Position numbers and translations under genes: made by a program. From assembly GCF_000716445.1 (NCBI RefSeq), contig NZ_JNWK01000035.1, positions 1 through 64,000 of the forward strand: 64,000 bases of DNA. Direction: 5' to 3'. The stretch's first letter is position 1; each line of letters begins with the position of its first letter. The DNA is from Streptomyces wedmorensis. Lineage in GTDB: Bacteria; Actinomycetota; Actinomycetes; Streptomycetales; Streptomycetaceae. Of this stretch, positions 54,742 through 63,575 are shown in pieces. A model generated the notes under the pieces. The model was not told where the DNA came from, did not search any database, and saw only the letters and a list, made by a program, of their open reading frames with translations.

Positions 54742-54847
54742 AGGATGGAAGTACCGCGTGGAGAGGGTCGTGGTCGGCGTCGGGGCGCAGGGCCACCCGA
54801 ACAGACGCTCCTCGGCATCTCCTCCGCATCTCACCTGGAGGCACCCC

Positions 54848-55657
54848 ATGGCCACCGGACTCTCTGTGCACGTCGGACTGAACAGCGTCGACCCGGCCCG
54901 GTACGAGGGCTGGGAAGGGACGCTGGTCGCCTGCGAGAACGACGCCCACGACATGGCTCGGCTCGCGCGGGCCGGCGGATTCGAGACCACCACGCTGCTC
55001 ACGCCCGAAGGGACGGTCGCCAACGTCACGGCCGTGCTGGGCGAGGCGGCCGCCCGGCTCGTGCCGGGTGACATCCTGTTCTTCAGCTACTCCGGACACG
55101 GCGGCCAGGTCCCCGACGAGTCCGGCACGGACGACGAGCCGGACTCGCTCGACGAGACCCTCGTCCTGTACGACCGCCAGTTCCTCGACGACGAGGTCCA
55201 GCAGGCCTTCCGGGCCTTCGCCGACGACGTGCGCATCGTCGCCCTCTTCGACTGCTGCCACAGCGGCAGCAGCATCGAGGTGCCCGGCGGCACGGACGAG
55301 GACGTCCGCGGCCGGTACATGCCCGAGCCGCAGCAGCGGCAGCTCTACGACCGCGACCGCGAGTTCCTCACGGAGCTGCGCGACTCGCTCGCGAAGTCCG
55401 CGGCCGCCGCCGGCCGGGGCCCCGACGCCCTCCTCGTCTCGGCCTGCCAGGACGACCAGGTCGCCTCCGACGGCGACGTCAACGGGGCCTTCACCGCCGC
55501 CGTGCTCAAGACCTGGGACGACGGCGCCTTCCAGGGCGGCTACCGAGAGTTCCACGCGGCGGTCCAGAAGAAACTGCCCCGGAGCCAGCGCCCGAACCTC
55601 TACCTGACCGGCTCGCCCGACGAGGCGTTCCTCGACCAGCGGCCGTTCACCATCTGA
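54848..55657 (+). CDS. metacaspase (caspase-fold C14 peptidase)
   Basis: 269 residues; GGAGG site 7 bp before ATG 54848. A compact p20-like domain: VHVGLNSVDPARYEGWEGTL at the N-terminus, catalytic His84 in YSGHGGQ and catalytic Cys137 in FDCCHSGS, with DALLVSACQDDQVASDGDVNGAFTAAVLKTW completing the fold. It lacks a transmembrane or obvious adaptor domain. Metacaspases cleave after Arg/Lys. Adjacent to a nuclease and a STAND-protease it is expected to be an execution protease activated by, or activating, its neighbours. No prodomain is evident, so activation may be by partner binding. Confidence 0.93.
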   Translation: MATGLSVHVGLNSVDPARYEGWEGTLVACENDAHDMARLARAGGFETTTLLTPEGTVANVTAVLGEAAARLVPGDILFFSYSGHGGQVPDESGTDDEPDSLDETLVLYDRQFLDDEVQQAFRAFADDVRIVALFDCCHSGSSIEVPGGTDEDVRGRYMPEPQQRQLYDRDREFLTELRDSLAKSAAAAGRGPDALLVSACQDDQVASDGDVNGAFTAAVLKTWDDGAFQGGYREFHAAVQKKLPRSQRPNLYLTGSPDEAFLDQRPFTI

Positions 55658-55661
55658 CAGC

Positions 55662-55853
55662 GGTCCGCCCACCCACTGGTCCGGCCACCCACCGGTCCGG
55701 CCACCCACTGGTCCGGTCACGCGTCGGTCCGGCCACGCACTGGTCCGGTCACGCGTCGGTCCGGCCACGCACTGGTCCGGTCACGCGTCGGTCCGGTCAC
55801 GCGTCGGTCCAGGCCGGAGCGGTCCGGGCCGGAGCGGTCCGGGCCGGAGCGGC
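55662..55853. repeat. 16-bp tandem repeat, nine copies, followed by a 15-bp repeat
   Basis: Units of GGTCCGGCCACCCACT or GGTCCGGTCACGCGTC alternate from 55662 to 55805. Then come about three copies of GGAGCGGTCCGGGCC. The array fills the convergent gap between the metacaspase and the LAL regulator and contains no gene. Confidence 0.96.
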
Positions 55854-55902
55854 GTGGGAGCCGCGCCCCCTCAGGGCCGGGGCGCCGTCGGAGGCCGCCC
55901 CC

Positions 55903-58782
55903 TCACGGCCGGAGCGCCGTCGCCAGCTGCGCGCGGGAGCGGACGTCGAGCTTCTGGTAGATGCGGGTCAGCCGTGCCTCGACCGTCTTCACGCTCAGGT
56001 ACAGCTTCGCCGCGGCCTCCTGGTTGCTGGCGCCCTGGCACACGAGCCGCGCGAGCCGCAGCTCACCCTCCGTCAGCGAGGACAGCGCCGGCAGCGCGTC
56101 CTCGACGCCGGAGGCGGAACCGGGCCCGTCGCCCGCGCCGGCCGCCGGCGTCTCGCCGGCCAGCGCCAGCCACGGGGCCGCTCCGGCCCGCTCGAAGACC
56201 TCCGCCGCCGTCTGGAGGGCGCTCTGCGCCGCCGACCTGCGCCGCCTGCGCCGCTCCACCCGGGCCAGCGCGATCAGCGCCCGTCCCCGTTCCAGCGGCA
56301 GTCCCGTCCGGCCGAAACTGTCGGCCGTGCGGGTCAGCAGCTCCGCCGCCTCGTCCGTCCGCCCCTCCGCCGCGAGGCACAGGGCGTACGCCCGGTCGCA
56401 GCCGAGCAGGACCGTGGACCGGCCGAGACGCTCGGCCACCGGCCGCACCTCGGCGAGGAGCGCCAGGGCCTCGTCGGCCGCGTCCTGGGCCAGCAGCGCC
56501 TCAGCCAGCTCCTCGTGCCAGCGCAGCATCGACGGGTCGACGTTCGACTGGGCGCGCTCGTCGGCCTGGACGCGCCGCAGCGTCTCCAGGGCGGCGGCCA
56601 CGTCGCCGTTGATCAGCTGGACCCGGCCGAGCGCGTACCGGCTGCGGGAGAGGAAGACCCGGTCGCCCTCCTCCTCCGAGGCCTGCACGCTGCGGCGCGC
56701 GTAGCTCGCGGCCCGGGCGAAACTGCCGCCCGCCGTCTCCGCGAGCGCGAGGGCGTACCAGGCGGGGCCGGGGGAGAGCCCGGCCTCCAGGGTGAGGGCG
56801 AGCGACTGCCCGGCGTGGGCGAGCGCCGCCCCGCACGGGCCGATCCGGGACTCGATCTCGGCGAGCGTGCTGAGCAGCTCGATGGCGTCCTCGACGGAGC
56901 CGCGCCGCTGCACCAGCGGGAGCAGGGCGCCCAGTTCGTCACGGGCCTCCGCGAGGCGGCCGTCGAACAGGGCGTGACGGATCGTCAGGATCTGTGCGGC
57001 GTTGCGGATCCCGAGCGGGCGCTCGGCCAGCTCCAGGGCGCGGGCCTGGGCGAGCACGGCCTCCGCGTCCGGCGAGCCGAGGGCCCGTTCCATCCGCGCC
57101 TGGACGGTCAGCGCCTGCGCCGCCGTGCGGGGGTCGCCCATCGAGGCGGCCAGCGCGGCCGATTCGACCGCGGCCGTCCGGGAGCGCTCCGGATCGCCGT
57201 CCGCCAGGACGTACTTGACGGCGAGCCGCAGCTGCACGGCGGCCCGCAGCGCGGTGTTCCCCTCGGAGTCCTCCATGGCGTGCACGTACATCTCGTCGAG
57301 GCCGGTCAGCCCCTGGCCGGCCGTGTCGAGCACGGCGAGCCGTGCCCGCACCCGGTCGGCGGGCACCGCGTCACGGGCGAGCAGATCGGTGGCGGCCCGC
57401 ATCGCGAGGTCGGCGCGGGCCGCGCGGGCGGCCTCCTCGGCGGCGTCGACGAGCCGCGTGAGCCGCCGCCCGCCGTGCCGGCCGGGCGTCGACTCGGCCG
57501 CCAGCAGGGCGAGTTCGGCGGCGAGCGCGCTGTTCCCGCGCCGTCTGGCCAGATCCGCGGCAGCCGCGACCTCGGCGGCGAGTTCCTCGTCCGGGCAGTC
57601 GGTGGCCAGCGCCCGGTGGCGTACCGCCTCGACGGGGTCGTCCACGACCTCCGCGAGGGCCGCGTGCCCGGCGCTCCGCTCGGCCCAGCAGGCGTCGTGC
57701 ACCAGCGTGGAGGGCAGCAGCCCGGCGGTGAACCTCACCGACCCGTCCTCGGCCAGCGACACCAGGCCGGCCCGCTCGGCCGCCGCGAGGTCGGCCTCCG
57801 CGTTGGGTCGCCCGGCCCGGCGGACCAGGGTCGCCGAAGGGCGCAGCGCCAGCGCGGCGAGCAGCAGCGTCTCCCGTACGGCGGCGGGCGCGGCGCCCAG
57901 GAGCTGGCGGGCGAGGTCACGGGCGCGGCCGGAGAGGGTCAGGGCCTCCGCGTGGTGCACCGGGGTCCGCGCGTCGGCGAGGGAGCGCCCCACGGCGAGC
58001 GCGAGGCGCGGATTGCCGCCGCTCGCCCGGTGGATGCGGCCGGCCATCCGGGACGGCAGCCGGTGGTGGATGAGGAGTTCGGCGATCTCGTCGGCGGCCA
58101 GCGGCGGGACGAGCAGCACGTCGGCCTCGGACGGCACCCACAGGTGGGTGGCGTGCGGGTCCTCGGAGCGGTACGGCTCGCGGTAGGGCTCGTAGGCCTC
58201 GCCGTACGGTTCCGGGGTCTCCACGGCCACCACGCGCAGCGCCGGGGGCGCCAGGTGGAGGGCGAAGCGCAGCAGGTCCGCGCTGTCCGCGTCGACGTGC
58301 TGCACCCCGTCGACGACGAGCAGGACGGGGCCGTGGCAGGTCAGGGCGCGCAGGATGCGGGCGATGCCGAGGCGCAGTGCGATGGGGTCCCAGCCGCCCG
58401 CGTCGATCGGTGCCTCGCGGCACAGCATGGCGACGGCGGTGCGCTGGGGGCCGGGCAGTTCGTCGAAGACGCCGGAGGCGAGGATCCCCGGGGCGGGTGT
58501 CGCCGGTCCGGGACCCGTGGAGGACACCGTCGCGGCGACGGAGGCGACCAGCGCGGCCGCCGCTGCGCCGGGTATGTCCCGGTCGGACGGCAGGGGCGCC
58601 AGCCACAGCACGGTCTCGCCGCGCGCCTCGGCGCGGCCCGCCTCGGCCAGGGCGAGTTCGGTCTTGCCCACGCCTGCGGGGCCGGTGAGCAGGGCGCGGC
58701 CGCGTGCGTGGAGGGCCCGTTCGAGCCGGCCGAGGAGTTCCTCGCGCCCCACCGGGGCAGCGCGGTGCGGTGCTGTCGTCAC
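55903..58782 (-). CDS. LAL-type LuxR-family transcriptional regulator (large ATP-binding)
   Basis: 959 residues from GTG 58782 (GGAGGTGG site). An N-terminal AAA/STAND ATPase with Walker A GPAGVGKT (34-41) and VLLVVDGVQHVD (Walker B), a long TPR-like middle region (about 400-860), and a C-terminal LuxR HTH (about 895-955: LTEGELRLARLVCQGASNQE, then AAAKLYLSVKTVEARLTRIYQKL). LAL regulators integrate a ligand and ATP to activate biosynthetic or catabolic genes. A DasR-like palindrome lies 146 bp upstream, within its presumed promoter. Downstream is the metacaspase, convergent, so no operon link to the death island is implied. Confidence 0.92.
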   Translation of the reverse strand: MTTAPHRAAPVGREELLGRLERALHARGRALLTGPAGVGKTELALAEAGRAEARGETVLWLAPLPSDRDIPGAAAAALVASVAATVSSTGPGPATPAPGILASGVFDELPGPQRTAVAMLCREAPIDAGGWDPIALRLGIARILRALTCHGPVLLVVDGVQHVDADSADLLRFALHLAPPALRVVAVETPEPYGEAYEPYREPYRSEDPHATHLWVPSEADVLLVPPLAADEIAELLIHHRLPSRMAGRIHRASGGNPRLALAVGRSLADARTPVHHAEALTLSGRARDLARQLLGAAPAAVRETLLLAALALRPSATLVRRAGRPNAEADLAAAERAGLVSLAEDGSVRFTAGLLPSTLVHDACWAERSAGHAALAEVVDDPVEAVRHRALATDCPDEELAAEVAAAADLARRRGNSALAAELALLAAESTPGRHGGRRLTRLVDAAEEAARAARADLAMRAATDLLARDAVPADRVRARLAVLDTAGQGLTGLDEMYVHAMEDSEGNTALRAAVQLRLAVKYVLADGDPERSRTAAVESAALAASMGDPRTAAQALTVQARMERALGSPDAEAVLAQARALELAERPLGIRNAAQILTIRHALFDGRLAEARDELGALLPLVQRRGSVEDAIELLSTLAEIESRIGPCGAALAHAGQSLALTLEAGLSPGPAWYALALAETAGGSFARAASYARRSVQASEEEGDRVFLSRSRYALGRVQLINGDVAAALETLRRVQADERAQSNVDPSMLRWHEELAEALLAQDAADEALALLAEVRPVAERLGRSTVLLGCDRAYALCLAAEGRTDEAAELLTRTADSFGRTGLPLERGRALIALARVERRRRRRSAAQSALQTAAEVFERAGAAPWLALAGETPAAGAGDGPGSASGVEDALPALSSLTEGELRLARLVCQGASNQEAAAKLYLSVKTVEARLTRIYQKLDVRSRAQLATALRP

Positions 58783-58927
58783 TGTCCACCACCTCCGGCC
58801 CTCGGGTCCCGGCCCATGAGCCCCGTGCGCAGAGGATACGGAGCCCACCGGGAGAGTCCAGGCCCCGTGTCCGGCATACGGACAGAGGGCTCCGCCGCGA
58901 CGTGCTCGCCCCATGCCAGAACGCGCC

Positions 58928-58943
58928 CGTGGTATAGACCACG
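58928..58943. promoter_or_regulatory. DasR-responsive-element-like palindrome
   Basis: CGTGGTATAGACCACG contains TGGTATAGACCA, one change from the dre core TGGTCTAGACCA bound by the GlcNAc regulator DasR. It lies between the S8 peptidase stop (59008) and the LAL start (58782), so it would control the LAL gene. Confidence 0.55.
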
Positions 58944-59007
58944 AGCGCGTCGCTGACCAGCAAGGATGCTGTTGTGGGGGGTGGTTCAGTGGTGTGTCAC
59001 CGGTGGA

Positions 59008-60837
59008 TCAGAAGGTGAGGCTCCACGAGTCGATGTAGCCGGTGTCACCCGAGGCCACATCGCGGACCTGAAGCTTCCAGGTGCCGTTGGCGACCTCGCT
59101 CGACGCGTCGACCGTGTACGTGGTCAGGACGTTGTCGGCGCTGTCCGAGGAGGAGGACGCCTTCAGGTTGCGCACCGTGCCGTCGGGGGCGATCAGGTCG
59201 ATGACCAGGTCCCCGCGCCAGGTGTGCTTGATGTCCACGCCGACCTTGAGGGCGGCGGGGGCGTTGCCGGTGCGGCCGGTGACGGCGATCGAGGACGACA
59301 CGGTGGTGTTGTCGGCGATCGTCACGTCGGTCGCGTTGGTGAAGACGTTGCCGCTCGGCGGGGTGGTGCCGAGGACCGCGTCGACGGACTTCGCGGTGTC
59401 GGCGATGCCGGTGCCGCAGCCGCCGGTGCAGGTGCCGGGCAGCGGGCGGGCGTTGGTCTTGATCGCGGACTCGATCTCGGCCGGGGTGAGGGTGCTCTTG
59501 GCCGACTTCAGAAGGGCGGCCAGGCCCGCGATGTGCGGGGCCGCCATCGAGGTGCCCTGGTAGGGCTTGTAGTTCTCGGTCGACTGGGTCGTCGTGCCCG
59601 AGTTCAGCGTGGAGTAGATGCCGTTCTCGGGGGTGGTGACGGTACCCGGGGTGTCGGTCGAGCGACGGGTCTCGCCGCCGGGCGCGGACACGTCCACGAT
59701 GGTGCCGTAGTTGGAGTAGTACGACCGGTTGCCCTCACGGCTGGTCGACGCCACGGTGATGACGCCGGAGCAGTTCGCGGGGGTGAAGCCGGAGGCGTTG
59801 GCGTTGCTGTTGCCCGCGGCGACGACGACGGTGGTGCCGCGCGAGACGGCGCCGTTGATGGCGGTCTGGTAGACGCTCGGGCAGGTGGAGCTGGCGCCGC
59901 CCAGGCTCAGGTTGATGACCTTCGCCGGGCTCGCGTTGGCCGGGACGCCCGGCACGGTGCCGCCGGAGGCCCAGGTGATGGCGTCGGCGATGTCGGAGGA
60001 CGAACCGCCGCACTTGCCGAGCACGCGCACGGGCTGGATCTTCGCGTTGTACGCGATGCCCGCGATGCCCTTGGTGTTGTTCGTGGTCGCGGCGATGGTG
60101 CCGGCCACGTGGGTGCCGTGCCAGGAGGAGTTGGAGGCCTTGGAGCCGGTGCCGCACTCGCCGTCGGTGGCGTTCCAGTCGCCCTCGTCCTTCGCGTCCG
60201 CGTCGCGGCCGTTGCCGTCGCGGGCGTCGGCGGACGTGGAGATGAAGTCGTAACCGGCGACGACGTTGGACGCCAGGTCCGTGTGGGCGGCGTAGCCGGT
60301 GTCGATGACGGCGACGGTGACGCCCGTGCCGGTCGTCTTGTCCCAGGCCGCGGGAACGTTCATGCCGCCGGTGGCCTCGAAGAGGTCCCACTGCTTGGCG
60401 TAGTCGGTGTCGTTCGGGGTGACCGCCATCGCGTAGGCGCGGATGTCGGGCTCGACCGAGGCGACGGACGGGTCGGCGCGGAAGGCGTCCATGACCTCCG
60501 TCACGTCCTGCTTGGTCGCGCTGTCGCCCAGGTCGACCAGGGCGCCACCGCCGGCGAGGCGGCGCTCGAAGGAGAGCTTCTCGCCCGTCTTCGCGGCCTT
60601 CTCGGCCGTGTCGCTCTTCGCGGCGGTGTTGGAACCGGCCTCGGCGGCCTGGCTCTTGTAGGTCACGATGACCTTCTCGACGGGGGCGCTGGGAAGCGCC
60701 CGCATCGTCTGCGAAGCCGGAGCCGGCTTCGGGGTGGCAGCGCTCGGGGCGGCGGCGATCGCCCCGGTCGTGGCAGCGGCGCCGAGGATCGCGGCGCTCG
60801 CGACCACGGATATGACTCTCCGCCTGGAACCGTTCAA
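59008..60837 (-). CDS. secreted subtilisin-like (S8) protease with P-domain
   Basis: 609 residues from TTG 60837 (AAAGGG site); the frame is open to 60894. Order: signal peptide (about 6-30), I9-type propeptide (about 50-140), S8 catalytic domain with D179 (VIDTGY), H240 (WHGTHVAG), N-type AAGNSNANASG and S430 (GTSMAAP), then a proprotein-convertase P-domain (about 515-609: NATDVTIADNTTVSSS ... DLVIDLIAPDGTVRNLKAS). A complete, probably active extracellular protease. Two Cys pairs likely form disulphides. No linked secretion genes. Confidence 0.93.
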   Translation of the reverse strand: MNGSRRRVISVVASAAILGAAATTGAIAAAPSAATPKPAPASQTMRALPSAPVEKVIVTYKSQAAEAGSNTAAKSDTAEKAAKTGEKLSFERRLAGGGALVDLGDSATKQDVTEVMDAFRADPSVASVEPDIRAYAMAVTPNDTDYAKQWDLFEATGGMNVPAAWDKTTGTGVTVAVIDTGYAAHTDLASNVVAGYDFISTSADARDGNGRDADAKDEGDWNATDGECGTGSKASNSSWHGTHVAGTIAATTNNTKGIAGIAYNAKIQPVRVLGKCGGSSSDIADAITWASGGTVPGVPANASPAKVINLSLGGASSTCPSVYQTAINGAVSRGTTVVVAAGNSNANASGFTPANCSGVITVASTSREGNRSYYSNYGTIVDVSAPGGETRRSTDTPGTVTTPENGIYSTLNSGTTTQSTENYKPYQGTSMAAPHIAGLAALLKSAKSTLTPAEIESAIKTNARPLPGTCTGGCGTGIADTAKSVDAVLGTTPPSGNVFTNATDVTIADNTTVSSSIAVTGRTGNAPAALKVGVDIKHTWRGDLVIDLIAPDGTVRNLKASSSSDSADNVLTTYTVDASSEVANGTWKLQVRDVASGDTGYIDSWSLTF

Positions 60838-61522
60838 GGTGTGGCCCTTTCGAGTACGACGTAACTGCGGAGCAGTGGCGGCGGCGCGGGTCACACGGGG
60901 CGAAGTGGGGTCGCGTCCGAGGTTCCCTGGGCTTGGGGGGCCCGTGCGCCGCCACCGGCGCGACGGCCCGGGTCAAGGCCGTCACCGGCGGACATCACCC
61001 TCCGCATGCACCTGTCAGGGTGCGCTGGGGGGATGATATCTGCCGGTGCGGAGGACAGTAGGGAACGGGTGGGTGAACTCGATACGGGGAAAACCCTTGT
61101 CACCCCTCACGGGGCTGCGGGGGTGCGGTGAGGGGAGGCGACCCGGTTCCCGGCGGGGGAGGGCGCGAGGCCATCCCGGGGGTCCGCGCGACGATTTGGG
61201 CAGACACCGGAATTATTGATTCCGGAGTGCCGTCGCCCCGAACGATACGGCCTTCCTTCCGGCGGTACGACGGCGGGGTCACCCCCTCATTCCGAGGGTC
61301 CCGGGCGACCTCGACCCTCTTTCCGGGGTTGCGTGGCCGGTTGGGCCGCATGTCCGCACGCGGAGGGATGGTGCCCGTTCTGGGAGTACTGATACGGATT
61401 GCTCGGATTCACTGCAAATCGTGGTGAATCATGGGGAGATGGTGGGGATCCCGGCGGTAACAGGACCCGGGAGGCGAGCCCTTGGGGTGGCGTGTTCCGA
61501 GGGGGCTCACCCCTCGAAGACG
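60838..61522. other. intergenic region, A/T-richer, with inverted repeats
   Basis: No supportable gene. Noticeable elements: CCGGAAT-N5-ATTCCGG (61207-61225) and GATTCAC-N11-GTGAATC (61406-61430), the latter in the most A/T-rich part of the gap. They could be operators or part of a small RNA region. The S8 promoter should lie near 60840-60930. Confidence 0.45.
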
Positions 61523-62389
61523 TCAGCCCAGTTCGAGGGTGGTGACGCCGAATACGCGCTCCCGCGCGACGGGGCGGACGGGTCCGGTGTACATCCGGGC
61601 CGTCTCGAAGGTCGGCTCCAGGCCGCGTTCCAGGGCGAGGCGGGCGGCCGCCGGGTTCGCCTCCGGCATGTCCACCGCGATCCGGTCGGAGCCGAAGTCC
61701 CGCGCGGCGCCGGCGAGGGCGTCGAGCAGGGCGGCCGCGTCGGCGGCGGTGTCGGCGAAGAGCGGCCCGACCCGGGCCTCGTCCTGCGCGGGGCGGACCA
61801 CCCCGTAGCCGGTCGGGCGCCCCTCGGCGACCCGGACCAGGGCGCGGTGGCCCGGCGTGCCCAGCCAGGCGGAGAGGAACCGCGGGCGGTCGGCGTGGTG
61901 GCACGCGGCGTCGTACGCGGCGAGCGCGGCCGGATCCACCAGCTCGGCGCCGACGACACCGGCCACCGGACCGTCGGGCGCCGGGACCTCGCCCACGTAC
62001 CGCGCCGTGCGGTACGCCGTCGTGAACCCGGACCGGCGGTAGTTGTCCTGCTGCGCCGGCACCCCGTCGAGCCCGACGGACCGCCCGCCCGCGTGGGCGA
62101 GCGCGGTCCGCCAGGTGGTCAGGCCGTGACCGAGGCCGCGGAACTCGGGGCGTACGAGATAGAAGCCGAGGAACGCGTACGCCTCGTCGTAGTTCACGAC
62201 CGAGATGGCCGACACCGGCTCCCCGTCGACCCGCCCGAGGAAGAAGCCCCCGGGATCCTGCGCGAAGAACGCCGGCGCGTCCGCCAGGCCGGGGTTCCAC
62301 CCCTCCTCGGCGGCCCAGGAACGCACGAGGTCCCAGTCCCGCAGCGTTGCGGGCGCGACGGAGAGCGAACCGGTGGAGGCGGAGGTCAT
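61523..62389 (-). CDS. GNAT-family acetyltransferase with duplicated fold
   Basis: 288 residues; AAGGAAC site. The N-terminal GNAT domain (about 1-140) has the acetyl-CoA loop in LVRPEFRGLGHGLTTWRTAL (R-x-x-G-x-G). A second half (about 150-288: RVAEGRPTGYGVVRPAQDEARVGPLFADT) resembles the C-terminal domain of YitH/acetyltransf_18-type enzymes. The acceptor is unknown. Monocistronic; a 287-bp gap separates it from the NAD-kinase-like gene. Confidence 0.88.
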   Translation of the reverse strand: MTSASTGSLSVAPATLRDWDLVRSWAAEEGWNPGLADAPAFFAQDPGGFFLGRVDGEPVSAISVVNYDEAYAFLGFYLVRPEFRGLGHGLTTWRTALAHAGGRSVGLDGVPAQQDNYRRSGFTTAYRTARYVGEVPAPDGPVAGVVGAELVDPAALAAYDAACHHADRPRFLSAWLGTPGHRALVRVAEGRPTGYGVVRPAQDEARVGPLFADTAADAAALLDALAGAARDFGSDRIAVDMPEANPAAARLALERGLEPTFETARMYTGPVRPVARERVFGVTTLELG

Positions 62390-62560
62390 GCGGGTTCCTT
62401 CGGCGGCCGGGAGCGGGCGGACGTGCGGAAACGGGGCAAAGCGCGCCGAGCATAGCGCCGTTCCGCGCGCCCGCCGCCGGACGCCGATCGATTTCGGCCG
62501 GGCGCGCGGGGCGGCCGCGGCGCTCCCGCGGGGGCGCGCGGGGTGGGCGGGCGCGGTTCT

Positions 62561-62638
62561 GCGCGGGGGCGGCCAGGGGCGGCGGGAGCGGTCCGGCGCG
62601 GGGGCGGCCAGGGGCGGCGGGAGCGGTCCGGCGCGGGG
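62561..62638. repeat. 35-bp direct repeat, two copies plus a partial third
   Basis: Two identical copies (62561-62595 and 62596-62630) of a GCGCGGGGGCGGCCAGGGGC-led unit, then GCGCGGGG. The rest of the 62390-62675 gap holds no visible gene or terminator hairpin. Confidence 0.92.
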
Positions 62639-62675
62639 CCGGGCCTCCTGGGTCCTGTCCGGCGGTGGCCGGGGG

Positions 62676-63575
62676 TCAGCAGACCAGGCGGAGGCGGGGG
62701 GTGGCGACGGTGAGGTGGACGGTCTGGCCCCAGGTGAGTTCGAGGGCGTCGGACTCGACGCCGTCGCCGAAGGCGACGAGGCGGTCGGACTCGACGGTGA
62801 GGCGCAGGCCCTGGCCCGCGGCGAGGAGGCCCTCGACGCGGGTGGTGCCGGTGGTGGGGGACGGCCAGGCCTCGCGGACGAACCAGGCGAGCCGGGCGTC
62901 CGAGGGCGCGGGCAGGGCGAGCGCGCTGGAACGCTGCTCCCACAACGAGCGGAGCCAGCCGGTGGCCCCGGTTCCGGTGCCGACCAGGACGCCGGACGAG
63001 GCCTGCGGTTCCGGCGGCAGGTCCGTGCCGTCGAGCCCGAGCGTGTAGCGGGCGGTCTGGTGGCCGGGCGGGCCGACGTAGATCTCGTTGAGGGCGAGGA
63101 GCCGCTGCGCGTCGTCGGTGACGGCCTCGACCATCGTCAGCTCGTCGACGGCCGCGCGGGCCTCCGCCGCGTACGGCAGCAGCCGGCGTGCCTGCGTCGA
63201 ACGGTGCCGCACCAGGACGCCCGGATTGCGCCCCGGGTCGGCGTCGATGCCGACGACCGGCTGGCCGGTCAGGTACTTCGCCGCGTTGGCCACCAGTCCG
63301 TCCTGACCGACCACGACGACGACGTCCTCGGGGCCGAACAGGAACCGGTCCAGGTCGGCGCGCTCCACCCGGGTCTGGCGCCATGTCAGCGGGACCGCGC
63401 CCGCCACCTCGGCGAGCGCCCGCCGGGCGCGCTCGTGCCGTTCCCGGACGGCTTCGACCGAACGGCCGCGCGCGGTGAGGAAGAACGCGGCCTGGCCGTG
63501 CGTGCCGTGCCGGGCGAGCAGCTCCTCGTACTCCGTGGTGCGGTGCACGAGCACCGCGCGCGGCGCGAGGCTCAC
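62676..63575 (-). CDS. NAD kinase-like protein with a GQDG motif
   Basis: 299 residues; GTG overlapping the stop of the upstream SPFH gene. Features of the ATP-NAD kinase fold: VVVVVGQDGLVANAAKYL (G90-Q91-D92-G93, where most NAD kinases have GGDG), LALNEIYVG (N163, E164) and the SSGVLVGTGTGATGW loop (about 193-207). The catalytic Asp92 is kept. The Gly-to-Gln change and unusual N-terminal part (RTTEYEELLARHGTHGQAAFF) suggest a specialised paralogue. Substrate may differ from NAD. It is transcriptionally coupled to an SPFH/band 7 protein. Confidence 0.8.
   Translation of the reverse strand: MSLAPRAVLVHRTTEYEELLARHGTHGQAAFFLTARGRSVEAVRERHERARRALAEVAGAVPLTWRQTRVERADLDRFLFGPEDVVVVVGQDGLVANAAKYLTGQPVVGIDADPGRNPGVLVRHRSTQARRLLPYAAEARAAVDELTMVEAVTDDAQRLLALNEIYVGPPGHQTARYTLGLDGTDLPPEPQASSGVLVGTGTGATGWLRSLWEQRSSALALPAPSDARLAWFVREAWPSPTTGTTRVEGLLAAGQGLRLTVESDRLVAFGDGVESDALELTWGQTVHLTVATPRLRLVC

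Noticed and set aside
55662..55853. The 16-bp array as a CRISPR
   Set aside because: The units are contiguous with no spacers and no cas genes are nearby; it is an ordinary tandem repeat.
55903..58782. The LAL regulator as part of the cell-death island
   Set aside because: It is convergent with the metacaspase across a long repeat array and has its own upstream regulatory site. Its ATPase is of the common LAL type, so I treat it as a separate unit.
60838..60894. An upstream start for the S8 protease adding MTRAAATAPQ and more
   Set aside because: It would put about 19 charged residues before the signal peptide and has no better ribosome site. TTG 60837 gives a normal signal sequence.
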